Assembly: GCA_029243605.1 (NCBI GenBank)
Contig: JAQWRT010000082.1
Span: forward strand, 1-52,477
DNA from: Myxococcota bacterium
Lineage (GTDB): Bacteria; Myxococcota_A; UBA9160; UBA4427
DNA length: 52,477 nucleotides
Direction of reading: 5' to 3'
Shown: piece after piece, positions 42,572 through 51,888 of the stretch
Numbering within the stretch: position 1 is the stretch's first letter
Layout: each line of letters begins with the position of its first letter
Made by a program: the position numbers and the translations under genes
The notes under the pieces: generated by a model
Databases searched by the model: none
The model's input: the letters and a program-made list of their open reading frames with translations, nothing else
What the model was told of the DNA's origin: nothing

Positions 42572-43780
42572 ATGTCGGAAGAGAATAAAATTATGGACGG
42601 AAAAGATTCGAAGCGAAACGTCGGTACCAGCTCGGTTCACGGGGGCGAATTACGCCAACAGGAAGCCAACGCGATCACGACGCCCATCTACCAGACGTCG
42701 ACCTTCTGGTTCAAGAACTCCCAGGAAGTCATGGACTACCAGGAGGGCAAGACCAGCCGCGAGGAATACGGCCGCTACGGGAACCCCACTTGGCGGGCCG
42801 TGGAACGCAAACTTTCGGAACTCGAAGGCGGTGAGGAAACCGTGCTCTTCGCTTCGGGAATGTGCGCGGCCACCACGACTTTTTTTGCCCTGCTCCCAGC
42901 CAACAGCCACCTGATCGTCACCAATGACTGCTACCGACGCACCCGGCAGTTCATCGACGATTTTCTCGGGCGCATGGGCGTTTCGGTCAGCATCATCAAT
43001 CCCAGCGATCTGGACCAATTCGAGGCCGCTATCCGGGACGAAACCGCGCTCTTCTTCACGGAATCGCCGACCAATCCCTACCTGCGAGTCACCGACGTCC
43101 CAGCCTTCGTCGAGGTCGCCCATGCTCGGAACGTCAAGGTCATCATCGACTCGACCTTTGCCACGCCGGTCAATCACCGACCGCTCCAAGACGGTGCCGA
43201 TCTGGTTTTGCATAGCGCGACCAAATACCTGGGCGGGCACAACGATCTGCTGGCGGGCTCGGTGTCGGGCGCCCGAGAAATCATCGAACCGATTCGGAAG
43301 GCACTGGGCGTGCTGGGTGGCATCATCGACAGCCACGGCGCCTGGTTGCTCCTGCGCGGCATCAAAACCCTGGCCCTGCGCATGGAGCGACACAACAGCA
43401 ACGGCCTGCAGGTGGCCCGTCATCTCGAGGCACACCCCAAGGTACGCAGCGTCTGGTACCCGGGCTTGGAGAGCCACCCCGATCATGAAATCGCCCAGCG
43501 CACCATGAATGGATTCGGTGGCGTGGTGACTTTCGAAATCGATACCGACCTTGAGGGCGCGATTCGCTTTATCGACGCGACCCGTGTCCCCTATCAGGCG
43601 CCGAGCCTCGGGGGCGTGGAGTCGCTCATCGAATTGCCCGTCACCATGTCGTTTTGGGATTACGACCCCGAGCAACGCAAGGGCTGGGGGATCACCGACT
43701 CCCTGGTGCGCTTTGCCTGCGGCATCGAGGCCGCCGAAGATCTGATCGCTGATCTCGAGCAGGCCCTGGAGAGCGTGTAA
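42572..43780 (+). CDS. trans-sulfuration PLP enzyme (cystathionine gamma-synthase / O-succinyl- or O-acetylhomoserine sulfhydrylase family)
   Basis: A 402-residue PLP enzyme of the Cys/Met metabolism family. It has YGRYGNPT, FASGMCAATT, the PLP-binding ESPTNPYLRVTDV and IDSTFATPVNHRPL, and the Schiff-base Lys218 in HSATKYLGGHNDLLAG. C-terminal SLGGVESLIELP and LVRFACGIE are typical. Family members replace the gamma substituent of activated homoserine with cysteine or sulfide, or cleave cystathionine. The sequence alone does not separate metB, metC and metZ. A SAM-II-like leader argues for methionine synthesis. ATG 42572 is used; ATG 42593 (MDGKDSKRN) is an alternative and neither has a strong ribosome site. 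Confidence 0.88.
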   Translation: MSEENKIMDGKDSKRNVGTSSVHGGELRQQEANAITTPIYQTSTFWFKNSQEVMDYQEGKTSREEYGRYGNPTWRAVERKLSELEGGEETVLFASGMCAATTTFFALLPANSHLIVTNDCYRRTRQFIDDFLGRMGVSVSIINPSDLDQFEAAIRDETALFFTESPTNPYLRVTDVPAFVEVAHARNVKVIIDSTFATPVNHRPLQDGADLVLHSATKYLGGHNDLLAGSVSGAREIIEPIRKALGVLGGIIDSHGAWLLLRGIKTLALRMERHNSNGLQVARHLEAHPKVRSVWYPGLESHPDHEIAQRTMNGFGGVVTFEIDTDLEGAIRFIDATRVPYQAPSLGGVESLIELPVTMSFWDYDPEQRKGWGITDSLVRFACGIEAAEDLIADLEQALESV

Positions 43781-43807
43781 AACGCGCCCTCCCGGACTTT
43801 GGTGGGT

Positions 43808-44359
43808 TTAAAACATGGCTCCCTGGGCGGGGCGGGCGGCCGCCTCCATGGTCAGCAGGGTCCGTTTGAGTTTCAACCCTCCGGCGTAGCCGTGAAGCTG
43901 GCCGCTGCTCGCCACCACCCTGTGGCAGGGAATGACCAGGGGGATCGGGTTGGCCCCGTTGGCGGCTCCCACGGCGCGCATGGCGCTGGGGCGCTCGAGG
44001 CGGCGGGCCACATCCCCGTAGGAGAGACATTCGCCGTACGGAATTTCGGCGACGGCCCGGTAGACCTCGAGCTGAAAATCGGTTGCGCGCAGGTCGAGAG
44101 GCAAGCCGAAGACCTCTCGTCCCCCGGCTAAGAATTCCTCGATCTCGTCGCAGGCCTGGCGGTTGCGCCCTGGGTCACCGGCCTGTTCTTCGATGACCTT
44201 GGCGTCGTCGGCGTAGCGCGTGCACCAACCCGCGAAACCCCGGCCGTTGGCTCGCGGCAGCGCGAGGTAGACCAGACCCTGATCGCTGGAAGCGATCGTG
44301 AGTTCACCGATAGGGGAAGCGAAGCGCGTGGTGTAAAGAGTGGGCATCCGCATTTGCAT
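43808..44359 (-). CDS. ogt: methylated-DNA-[protein]-cysteine S-methyltransferase
   Basis: A 183-residue DNA repair protein that transfers alkyl groups from O6-alkylguanine to its own Cys in a suicide reaction. The active site is PLVIPCHRVVASSG with Cys145. The DNA-binding region includes FQLEVYRAVAEIPYGECLSYGDVARRL and SAMRAVGAANGANP. The N-terminal domain begins YTTRFASPIGELTIASSDQGL. ATG 44359 is the longest start; ATG 44347 (MPTLYTT) is also sensible, as the residues before it are not conserved. It is a stand-alone gene between the Met/Cys enzyme and gshB. Confidence 0.92.
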   Translation of the reverse strand: MQMRMPTLYTTRFASPIGELTIASSDQGLVYLALPRANGRGFAGWCTRYADDAKVIEEQAGDPGRNRQACDEIEEFLAGGREVFGLPLDLRATDFQLEVYRAVAEIPYGECLSYGDVARRLERPSAMRAVGAANGANPIPLVIPCHRVVASSGQLHGYAGGLKLKRTLLTMEAAARPAQGAMF

Positions 44360-44419
44360 ACTAACACGCGGATCGGAGAGCGGGCGAAAATTTCGGGTTC
44401 GTCCGGCGAGATGCGCGGA

Positions 44420-45394
44420 CTATATCCGGCGAACGCCCTGGGCGATCAGCGCTTCGACCCGGTCGATCAATTGCGCCTCGAGGCAGACGTCGGCCAGGGC
44501 GTTGATCTCCTGGACCCCGGTCGGGCTGGTGACATTGATCTCGGTAAGGAGCCCCCCGATCACGTCGATGCCGACGAAAAAGAGACCCTCCGCCCGCAGC
44601 AGCGGGGCGAGTTGCTCGACGATCTTGCGATCGGCGGCATCGAGTGCGGACGCCGCCGCCCGGCCCCCAGCGTGAAAATTGGCCCGCACCTCGTTCTCCG
44701 CGGGAACACGGAGGACAGACCCCAGAGGCTCTCCCTCCATCAAGAGGATCCGCTTGTCGCCCTGGCGGATCGCGGGCAAATAACGCTGGGCCATCACCCA
44801 GCGGCTCTCAAAGTCGGTGCTCTGCTCGAGAATCGATCCAATATTCCGCTCACCTTGAACCAGATGGAAGATGCCTTCGCCCCCCTTGCCGTCCAGGGGT
44901 TTGACGATCATTTCCCCGCCCATGCTGTCCATAAAGGCCAACAACTCGGGGATCGAGCGACTGACCGTGGTCTCGGGCATCAGGTCGCGGAAATGCAGGG
45001 CGAGCAATTTTTCGTTGTAGGCCAGAATGCTCGTGGGGCGGTTGAGCACCAGAGTCTTACCGCAGGTACCCAGGATCTGGGTCGCGCTGATATAACCGGC
45101 ATCCACCGGGGGGTCCTGGCGCTGAAAGGCCACATCGACCTCTTCGTCGAGGACCACCCGCCGCGGCTCGCCGCGCTCGATTCGCCCCGCGTCGCCCTCC
45201 CGGTGCAGCCGCACCGGGGTCGCCCGAGCGACGGCCAATCCCCGGTCCACGCCCAGATCGGTCGGGGCGATATAGAGAACCTCGTGCCCTCGGCGCTGGG
45301 CCTCGAGCATCAGTACCAGGGTCGTCGAGCCAGCGAAGCTCTCGGATTCCACGGGATCCATCACGAAGGCCATGCAGAGTTGCCGATCTACCAA
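44420..45394 (-). CDS. gshB: glutathione synthetase
   Basis: A 324-residue ATP-grasp enzyme that joins gamma-glutamylcysteine and glycine. The opening CMAFVMDPVES and LMLEAQRRGHEVLYI match E. coli GshB (GIVMDPIAN, MLLEAQRRGYELHY). ATP-grasp features are EMIVKPLDGKGGEGIF, MAQRYLPAIRQGDKRILLMEGEP, ANFHAGGRAAA and GLFFVGIDVIGGLLTEINVTSPTG. TTG 45394 is preferred because it keeps the first beta strand; ATG 45373 would remove half of it. Neither has a clear ribosome site. gshA is not in the window. Confidence 0.93.
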   Translation of the reverse strand: MVDRQLCMAFVMDPVESESFAGSTTLVLMLEAQRRGHEVLYIAPTDLGVDRGLAVARATPVRLHREGDAGRIERGEPRRVVLDEEVDVAFQRQDPPVDAGYISATQILGTCGKTLVLNRPTSILAYNEKLLALHFRDLMPETTVSRSIPELLAFMDSMGGEMIVKPLDGKGGEGIFHLVQGERNIGSILEQSTDFESRWVMAQRYLPAIRQGDKRILLMEGEPLGSVLRVPAENEVRANFHAGGRAAASALDAADRKIVEQLAPLLRAEGLFFVGIDVIGGLLTEINVTSPTGVQEINALADVCLEAQLIDRVEALIAQGVRRI

Positions 45395-45576
45395 TGGGGA
45401 ACGCCCTTTCCATGCGGGGTGTCACAAGCCGGAACCGAAAAACGGGGGACCTGCCTCCGGCGGCCAGCGCGTCCCGCGGCTAACATCGGGCCACCCGCTG
45501 CCCGAGCGGGGCATTCTACAAGCCTTAGCGCAGCCCTTCATGCCTCGGCTAGGCTTGGGTAAGTGTTGGAGACCAA

Positions 45577-48195
45577 ATGCCTTTCTTCCCCTTCCGCACA
45601 GCCAAGGAGGTCACGGGGGCGCTATTCCTGTCGCTCCTCCTGGCCGGGGCCGCGGGCTACTGGTTCTACGACGAGTTCCTCTCGGATCTCCCGGACCTAC
45701 GCCGGGTGGAGGACTACCGGCCAGCGCTGACGAGCGTCGTCCTCGATCGCAAGGGCCGCCTGATCGCCGAATTTCACGAGGAACGCCGACGCCTGGTCCC
45801 CATCGGGGAGATTTCCGAGACCACCAAGCTCGCCTTCGTGGCCGCCGAGGACAAGTCCTTCTTCGAGCACAAGGGGCTCGACTACTCTTCCATTGTGCGG
45901 GCTGCCGTCGCAAACCTCATGGGCGGAGGCATCAAGCAGGGCGCTTCGACGATCACCCAGCAAACGGTCAAGAGCCTGCTCCTGACCCCCGAGCGGACCT
46001 TTCGGCGGAAAATTCGCGAAATGGTCCTGGCCCGAAGGATCGAGGATTTCTTCACCAAGGACGAGATCCTCTACCTCTACGTCAACCAGATCTATTTCGG
46101 CCACGGCGCCTGGGGAATCGGCCAGGCAGCCCGGGATTATTTTGGCAAGCCGGTCAAGGACCTCTCGATCTCCGAGTCCGCCCTGCTCGCTGGGCTCCCC
46201 CAGCGCCCGAGCGATTACTCGCCCTACCGCAACCCCCAGTCGGCTGAGCGTCGCCGGCTCTACGTTTTGGGCCGGATGTTCGCGGACGGCTTCATCGAAG
46301 AGGCGAGCTACAACGAGGCCGTCGCCCACCCCCCGGTGATCCGCCGCCATCCCGATGAAGAGGGCCTGGGGGACGCCGGGCATTTCACCGAGTTCGTACG
46401 TCGCCACCTTTTTGACGCCCTCGGCGGTGCGAGCGTGTTGCGCGGCGGCCTGATCGTCGAGACCACCCTCGACCTCGAGCTCCAGCGCGCCGCCGTCGCG
46501 GCTCTCCAAAGCGGCCTCGAAGCCCACGACCACCGCCAGGGATATCGCGGGCCCTTAGAGCGCGTCGAGCCCGAAGCCCTGGCCGATGAGGTGGTTCGCC
46601 TTAGCGAAGTCAACGCCGATGTACTCCTGACCGACGCGCTTCTCACCGATGCCCTTCCAACCGATTCGCTTCTCGACAACGCGCTTCTCGACAACGCGCT
46701 TCGGGACGACCCGGATGGGGCCAATGAGGGAGTTCCCGGCCCGGGGATCTCACCGGGTTCGCGCATCCCCTGGGATACGCCCCTGGTCGGAGCGGTGATC
46801 GCCACGGACCCCGAAACCCAAACCGCTCGGGTGCGCTTCGCCCCGGATGTCGAGGGCCTTGTCGATCTGAAGGACGTCAAGTGGGCCCGCGAACCCGACC
46901 CGGCGAAGCGCCCGCGCTCGGTCAAGACCATCGACAAGGTTTTCAAGGCTGGGGATATCGCGCGCTTCGTGCGCTTGGAAGATCGCCCGAGGGATGCACC
47001 CGGCGGCGACCTCCCAAGGCTTGGCCTCTTCCAGCCCCCCATCGTCGAAGGCGCTCTCCTCAGCATCGAGAACGGCACCGGCGACGTGCTCGCCATGGTC
47101 GGGGGCTACGATTACCGGAGCAGCGAGTTCAACCGGGCCACCCAAGCCCATCGCCAACCCGGCTCGGCCTTCAAACCCTTTATCTACGGTGCCGCCCTCG
47201 AAAAGGGGTACACCCCGGTCTCAGAAGTCGTCGATCGACCGGTGGTCTACACCGATCCGGTCTCGGGCTTTGTCTGGGCGCCGCGCAATTACGGTCGGCA
47301 CTTCTACGGCCCCATGCCCTTGCGCAACGCGCTTAAAAAATCGGTGAACAACGCAACGGTCCACCTCTTCCGCGATCTCGGAGTCGATTTTGTGATCGAC
47401 TACGCGAGCCGCTTTGGGATTCGCTCACCCCTCGAACGCGATCTTTCCCTGGCCCTGGGTTCGAGTTCCATGACCCTTCTCGAACTCACCACCGCCTACT
47501 CGGTCTTTCCGAATCAAGGGCGGCTCATCGCCCCGCGTTTCATTCGCCGGGTCAGCCGGCGCAACGGCACCGTGCTCCTCGAAGATGTCCTGCTCGGGGA
47601 TTCCGCCAAGGGGTCGGCCAAGGACGAACTCGAAATCGCCCAGGCGGGGGCGAACGAACCCGGAACTCCGGGCAGCGAGCCCGAGGGCATCCCGAGCGAG
47701 GGGCCCACGGACCGGGTGATCTCCGAGGCCTACGCCTACCTCATGAGCGACCTGCTCTCCGCCGTGGTCCAGGAGGGGACCGGTCGCGGGCTGCGCCGGC
47801 TGGGCCGCCCCCTGGCGGGAAAGACCGGGACCACCAACGAACAGGGCGATGCCTGGTTCATGGGCTTCTCTCCGGATCTCACCACCGGCGTCTGGGTCGG
47901 ACACGACGACAATCGGCTCCTCGGTTTCGGCGAAACCGGCGCCGGTGCCGCGCTCCCGGTCTGGCGAGATTTCATGCGCGTCGCCTTGGCGGACCGCGAG
48001 ATTCGGGATTTTGAGGTGCCCGGCGAACTCATCGTTTTCGAGCGCATCGACCGTGAAACGGGGCTGCTCGCCGATTCCAGTACCCAGAATGCCTACTTTC
48101 AGCCCTTCCTCGAGGGCACCGAACCCGAGCGGAGCGTCAGTGAGCAGAAGTCCGCGAGCGACTCCCGCCGCGCCCTTCGGGACGACATCTTCTGA
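45577..48195 (+). CDS. penicillin-binding protein 1A (bifunctional peptidoglycan synthase)
   Basis: An 872-residue inner-membrane class A PBP. After one membrane anchor (ALFLSLLLAGAAGYWF) the GT51 glycosyltransferase domain has AAEDKSFFEHKGLD (catalytic Glu91), GASTITQQTVKSLL, RKIREMVLARRIE and LYVNQIYFGHGAWGI. The transpeptidase domain has QPGSAFKPF (Ser530), KSVNNATVH and the KTG box GKTGTTNEQGDAWF (Lys749). Between them is an OB-like insert, preceded by six tandem pentapeptides (348-378) encoded by 15-bp repeats. ATG 45577 has GGAG five bases upstream, and TAGGCT at 45550-45555 may be a -10. It extends and cross-links peptidoglycan. Confidence 0.94.
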   Translation: MPFFPFRTAKEVTGALFLSLLLAGAAGYWFYDEFLSDLPDLRRVEDYRPALTSVVLDRKGRLIAEFHEERRRLVPIGEISETTKLAFVAAEDKSFFEHKGLDYSSIVRAAVANLMGGGIKQGASTITQQTVKSLLLTPERTFRRKIREMVLARRIEDFFTKDEILYLYVNQIYFGHGAWGIGQAARDYFGKPVKDLSISESALLAGLPQRPSDYSPYRNPQSAERRRLYVLGRMFADGFIEEASYNEAVAHPPVIRRHPDEEGLGDAGHFTEFVRRHLFDALGGASVLRGGLIVETTLDLELQRAAVAALQSGLEAHDHRQGYRGPLERVEPEALADEVVRLSEVNADVLLTDALLTDALPTDSLLDNALLDNALRDDPDGANEGVPGPGISPGSRIPWDTPLVGAVIATDPETQTARVRFAPDVEGLVDLKDVKWAREPDPAKRPRSVKTIDKVFKAGDIARFVRLEDRPRDAPGGDLPRLGLFQPPIVEGALLSIENGTGDVLAMVGGYDYRSSEFNRATQAHRQPGSAFKPFIYGAALEKGYTPVSEVVDRPVVYTDPVSGFVWAPRNYGRHFYGPMPLRNALKKSVNNATVHLFRDLGVDFVIDYASRFGIRSPLERDLSLALGSSSMTLLELTTAYSVFPNQGRLIAPRFIRRVSRRNGTVLLEDVLLGDSAKGSAKDELEIAQAGANEPGTPGSEPEGIPSEGPTDRVISEAYAYLMSDLLSAVVQEGTGRGLRRLGRPLAGKTGTTNEQGDAWFMGFSPDLTTGVWVGHDDNRLLGFGETGAGAALPVWRDFMRVALADREIRDFEVPGELIVFERIDRETGLLADSSTQNAYFQPFLEGTEPERSVSEQKSASDSRRALRDDIF
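46621..46710 (+). repeat. six 15-bp tandem repeats inside the PBP1A gene
   Basis: Six in-frame units encode VLLTD, ALLTD, ALPTD, SLLDN, ALLDN and ALRDD. The units at 46666-46680 and 46681-46695 differ at one base. Copy number could change by slippage without breaking the frame. Confidence 0.85.
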
Positions 48196-48220
48196 CTCGC
48201 CCCAGGGGAAGACCGATAAT
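48192..48220 (+). promoter_or_regulatory. candidate sigma70-type promoter for the GAF histidine kinase gene
   Basis: CTGACT (48192-48197), 17 bp, then GATAAT (48215-48220), five of six matches to the -10 consensus. The start would be near 48227, 34 bases before ATG 48261. A second arrangement is TTGACA (48225-48230) with TAGCAA (48249-48254), which is 6 bases before the ATG and would give a leaderless message. Confidence 0.4.
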
Positions 48221-48260
48221 CCGCTTGACAGAGACCTCCCCGGCGGGTTAGCAACAGGGC

Positions 48261-49652
48261 ATGCCGGGGGGTGAACACGAGGGGAGAAGTGCGGGCTGGG
48301 TGCGGGAAAACCGCCCGGCACGCGAAGGCGAACGCCGTAATCGGGGGGCTGCGGCCCTGATCGATGCGGTTTTTCCGCCTTCCGACGCCGAAAACTCCCC
48401 CGAAGCCTCGGGTGGGCCCTCTGGTGGCCCCTCTCATAGCCCCTCTCGCAACCCCTCTCGCAGCCCCTCTATGGGTCGCGAGGAAAGCCCTGCGACGGAT
48501 CCGAGCGCCCTGCTCGCCGGAGCGGTCAGCGACCTGGCGCGCAACTCGGAGACCGATTGGGCCTGCGCCTGGCTCACGGATCGCAAAACCGGGTGCATCC
48601 GGGTGGCCGCTTACGGGCGTTCGGCGGAGCCTGGGCCCGACGACCTCGAACCCGAGGCCTTCGAAGCCCTGCGACGACTTCCCCGGGCCACCGACCTGGG
48701 TGCTCCCGGGGACGAGGCCGTGGGGCGCCTGAGCGACGCCAGCGGGCTGACCGCAGCCGTTGCCCTGGGGCGCTCGGGAAAAGACGACTTCGAGCCCGGG
48801 CTGGCGGTCCTCGCCATCGGTGGGGCCGAGGACCCCTTCGGGTCGGTCCGGCCGCGAACCCTCGCCCTCCTCGAGGAAACCGCCCAACAACTCGATGGCC
48901 CCCTGGCCACCCTGGCGGCGCTCTGGAAAATCCAGGGCCTGGGGCACGATATCCGCTGGCTGGACCGGCAGGCGGCCCTGGGCGAGATGCTCGGCGAAGT
49001 CGTGCACGAGGTCCGCAACCCGCTGGTCTCGGTGAAGACTTTTCTCGACCTGCTCCCCGAACAGCTCGACGACCCCGAATTCGTCACCGATTTCCGAAGC
49101 GTGGTGCGGGACGAAGTGACTCGGCTCGAACGGCTCCTTGACTCGGTGCTGCAACACGCCCAACCCGAACGCCGCACGACCGGGGCCCCCGCGGCCGAAG
49201 CCGACGTCGTGGCCATCGTTGAGAACCTCGCGACGCTCCTGGCGTACCGCGCCGGGGAGCGCCAGATCCGGCTGAACTGCCAAGCCGAACCCGAGGCGCG
49301 CATGGCGATGCTCTCGCCCGATTCGCTTCAGCAGATCCTTCTCAATCTCGCCCTGAATGCCCTGGGCGCGACGCCGAACGGGGGGGAGGTGCGGATCCGC
49401 GCCTATGAGCCCGCCGTCGCTCGAGGCGAATGGATCGAATTCACCGTTGAGGACACCGGACCCGGCATTCCCGAAGAGGAGCGCACGGCGGTTTTCGAAG
49501 CCTTCCGCAGCAGCCGGGGGGATCGGCCCGGAGGGCTCGGCCTGGCCATCTCCAAGCGTTTGGTCGAGGAGGCGGGCGGCGAGATCCGGGTGGCGGAGAG
49601 CGGCGAGGGCGGGGCACGGGTGGTCGTCCGCCTGCCGGGCAAACCCGCCTAG
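48261..49652 (+). CDS. soluble sensor histidine kinase with GAF-like input domain
   Basis: A 463-residue cytoplasmic kinase with no membrane segment. Residues about 1-75 are low-complexity and partly encoded by five 12-bp repeats (GGPS, GGPS, HSPS, RNPS, RSPS). A GAF-like domain spans about 85-225. The phosphoacceptor box is GEVVHEVRNPLVSVKTFLDLL (His249). ATPase boxes are ILLNLALNALGATPNGG (N), VEDTGPGIPEEE (G1) and PGGLGLAISKRLVEEAGG (G2). This NtrB-like layout suggests an NtrC-type partner, which is not in the window. ATG 48261 is the longest start; ATG 48471, just after the repeats, is possible. Confidence 0.85.
   Translation: MPGGEHEGRSAGWVRENRPAREGERRNRGAAALIDAVFPPSDAENSPEASGGPSGGPSHSPSRNPSRSPSMGREESPATDPSALLAGAVSDLARNSETDWACAWLTDRKTGCIRVAAYGRSAEPGPDDLEPEAFEALRRLPRATDLGAPGDEAVGRLSDASGLTAAVALGRSGKDDFEPGLAVLAIGGAEDPFGSVRPRTLALLEETAQQLDGPLATLAALWKIQGLGHDIRWLDRQAALGEMLGEVVHEVRNPLVSVKTFLDLLPEQLDDPEFVTDFRSVVRDEVTRLERLLDSVLQHAQPERRTTGAPAAEADVVAIVENLATLLAYRAGERQIRLNCQAEPEARMAMLSPDSLQQILLNLALNALGATPNGGEVRIRAYEPAVARGEWIEFTVEDTGPGIPEEERTAVFEAFRSSRGDRPGGLGLAISKRLVEEAGGEIRVAESGEGGARVVVRLPGKPA
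48411..48470 (+). repeat. five 12-bp tandem repeats in the histidine kinase N-terminus
   Basis: Five 12-bp units each end in CCCTCT, with variable first bases. They encode xxPS tetrapeptides, keep the frame, and sit just before an internal ATG. Confidence 0.85.
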
Positions 49653-49658
49653 GCGGGG

Positions 49659-50309
49659 CTAACCGGGGTCGGGGCCCCACCAGCGTTCGAGACCGGCCGC
49701 GAGCGCCCCGAGTCCGGTCATGAAAAAATGGTCGCAGTCGGGAATGATTTCGAGGTGAGCCGCCTGGGCCTGCTCAGCGAACTCGGCCAGGAGTCCCGGG
49801 TCCACCCACTCGTCCGAGTCCCCGGTGGCGAGAAAGAGTTCTCCCGTAAACTCGGCGATGGCCTGGGCGGAGAGCATCGACGTGGGGGGGGCCACCAAGA
49901 CCAACCGACGGATGGCAGGCGTACCCTGTGCCGCCCGCAACGCCGCCAAAGAACCGAAGGAATAGCCGCAAGCGACCGGAGGCGCCGAAACCGATTCGCC
50001 CAGGAAGCCGAGAGCCGCTTGGAAGTCCACGTCGGCCTGGGCGAAATCATCGCTGGGCACCCCGGCACTCGCTCCAACCCCCCGCCAGTTGAATCGAAGG
50101 CTTGCCGCGCCGGCCCTCTGACAAGCCCGAGCGACCTCAGCCACCACCGGGGAGTCCATGTTGCCGCCCATCAGAGGGTGCGGTGCGGCGACGACGGCGG
50201 CGGCCCGAGGTTCGGGAACCGGCGCGAAGAGTCCCTCGAGAGTGCCGGGCGGCTCTCCCGGGCGCTGGGGTAAAGCGATCGTCGCGAGTTGTTCCAAGCT
50301 GCGGGCCAT
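49659..50309 (-). CDS. alpha/beta-hydrolase (dienelactone hydrolase-like, KANL3/Tex30 type)
   Basis: A 216-residue hydrolase. An oxyanion-type HPLMGGNMDSPVV is followed by LRFNWRGVGASAG and the nucleophile elbow CGYSFGSLAAL. The acid is probably Asp in ATGDSDEWVDP and the His is in IPDCDHFFM. This matches a group of short hydrolases annotated as alpha/beta-hydrolases of unknown substrate. ATG 50309 has GAGGAG six bases upstream; ATG 50315 is too close to it. It converges with the histidine kinase gene (6 bp between stops) and diverges from the Nudix gene. Confidence 0.8.
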   Translation of the reverse strand: MARSLEQLATIALPQRPGEPPGTLEGLFAPVPEPRAAAVVAAPHPLMGGNMDSPVVAEVARACQRAGAASLRFNWRGVGASAGVPSDDFAQADVDFQAALGFLGESVSAPPVACGYSFGSLAALRAAQGTPAIRRLVLVAPPTSMLSAQAIAEFTGELFLATGDSDEWVDPGLLAEFAEQAQAAHLEIIPDCDHFFMTGLGALAAGLERWWGPDPG

Positions 50310-50412
50310 GCTCATCTCCTCTGAACCGGGGACCGCGCTAAACACTAGCTTGGCTGCTGGTGGGGGCTGCCGCTCCGGGGAGCGGTGTCGACAGCGGCCC
50401 GGGAGAAAGCCC

Positions 50413-50937
50413 ATGGAAAGAAGAGTGCAGCGCGGGGTGATGCTGGAGATGATCAGCGAGGAAGTGGAATTGCCCGGGGGGCGCCGGGCCCAACTCGACC
50501 TGATCCGCCATCCCGGGGCAGCGGCGGTGGTCCCCTTTCTCTCCGACGACGAAATCTTGTTGATCCGCCAGTACCGCTACGCGGCGGGCGGCGAAATCTA
50601 CGAGGTCCCGGCGGGCAAGCTCGAACCGGGCGAGGCCCCCGAGACCTGCGCCCGGCGCGAACTCGAGGAGGAAACCGGGTTCCGCACCGAACGCCTCGAG
50701 AGTCTGGGTGAAATCCTGACTACCCCCGGCTTCACCGACGAGCGAATTCACCTCTTCGCCGCCGAGGGGCTGAGTCCGGGTGAGCAGAACCTCGACGACG
50801 ACGAGGTCATCGAGTTGGTCCCTATGGCGCTCTCCGAGGCCCTGAAAATGGTCTGGACCGGCGCCCTCCCCGATGCCAAGAGCGCCCTCGCCATCCTGCA
50901 AGCCGCCCAACGCCGAGGGCATCTGGGCGCACGCTGA
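50413..50937 (+). CDS. Nudix hydrolase, ADP-ribose pyrophosphatase type
   Basis: A 174-residue Nudix enzyme. The box is complete: GKLEPGEAPETCARRELEEETGF. The preceding IRQYRYAAGGEIYEVPAG and the following TPGFTDERIHLFAA match ADP-ribose pyrophosphatases, which split ADP-ribose to AMP and ribose 5-phosphate. ATG 50413 has GGGAGAAA upstream; the longer frame from 50158 lies inside the divergent hydrolase gene. Substrate choice among Nudix enzymes is not certain from sequence. Confidence 0.88.
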   Translation: MERRVQRGVMLEMISEEVELPGGRRAQLDLIRHPGAAAVVPFLSDDEILLIRQYRYAAGGEIYEVPAGKLEPGEAPETCARRELEEETGFRTERLESLGEILTTPGFTDERIHLFAAEGLSPGEQNLDDDEVIELVPMALSEALKMVWTGALPDAKSALAILQAAQRRGHLGAR

Positions 50938-51114
50938 GGCCCCGCGGGCTCGCCTTTCCCGGAGAAAAACGCCTGGGGTTGGCCGGCGCGGCCGCAATCC
51001 CATAATTTCCCCATCAGCGGGAATAACTCACGCGCGCAGGAGGCCGGGACGAGTGCCGCCCCTCCAAGGCGGGCGGAGCCCTCGAACTCGCCCCCCGGCA
51101 AGGAGTGGCACCAC

Positions 51115-51888
51115 GTGTACGGTCGCGGATCGCAGATGGGCTTCGGCCCCCCGGTAACACCCCAGGTCATCAAGAACCTGCTCATCGTCAACGGAGTGGT
51201 CTTTCTCGCCCAACTCCTGACGCGCAGCCCGGCGGGCGACATGCTCACCCAATTCGGCGCGGTTTCTCCGTGGGCGGTTTGGGTGGATTTCAAATTTTGG
51301 CAGCCCTTTACCTACATGTGGCTGCACAGCCCTTTCAGCCCCTTCCACATCATCTTCAACATGCTGATGCTGTGGATGTTCGGCTCCCAACTCGCCTTGG
51401 TCTGGGGCGAAGAGCGTTTTCTCCGTTACTACCTGGCCTGCGGTATCGGGGCCGGGGTGCTGATCGCCACCCTTCCCTGGATGGCTGTACTTCTCGGCCT
51501 GATGCCGGCGAGCCAATCCCTACAGATCCCCACACTCGGGGCGTCGGGCGCGGTGATGGGGGTCATCCTGGCCTTTTCCTTCACTTGGCCAGACCGAACC
51601 CTGATGCTGGTTTTTCCGCCGATGCCCATCAAGGCCATCTGGCTGATCCCGTTCATGCTCTTCATCGAGTACGCGAGCGGCCCTTCGAATGTGAGCCACC
51701 TCGGCCACGGAGGCGGATTGGTGGTGGGCTGGATCTACCTGGTGCGGGAGGGTCGAACCCCGGGCGCGCCAACCCTGCAAGCGCTCCAGCACAAGCTTCG
51801 TCGCTGGCGGATGCGCCAAAAAATTCGTTCGGTCCACAGCGAGGAGCAGCGTCGGCGCAAGCGCGACGATGACCCCCCGAAACACTAG
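51115..51888 (+). CDS. rhomboid family intramembrane serine protease
   Basis: A 257-residue membrane protein with six or so helices. The catalytic Ser is in TLGASGAVMGVIL and the His in NVSHLGHGGGLVVGW. FTYMWLHSPFSPFHIIFNMLMLWMFG is the conserved L1/TM2 region with HxxxxHxxxN. The C-terminal tail is basic and cytoplasmic (RWRMRQKIR to KRDDDPPKH). GTG 51115 has AAGGAG 9-10 bases upstream; ATG 51136 is an alternative. Rhomboids cut single-pass membrane proteins within the bilayer; substrate unknown. Confidence 0.92.
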   Translation: MYGRGSQMGFGPPVTPQVIKNLLIVNGVVFLAQLLTRSPAGDMLTQFGAVSPWAVWVDFKFWQPFTYMWLHSPFSPFHIIFNMLMLWMFGSQLALVWGEERFLRYYLACGIGAGVLIATLPWMAVLLGLMPASQSLQIPTLGASGAVMGVILAFSFTWPDRTLMLVFPPMPIKAIWLIPFMLFIEYASGPSNVSHLGHGGGLVVGWIYLVREGRTPGAPTLQALQHKLRRWRMRQKIRSVHSEEQRRRKRDDDPPKH

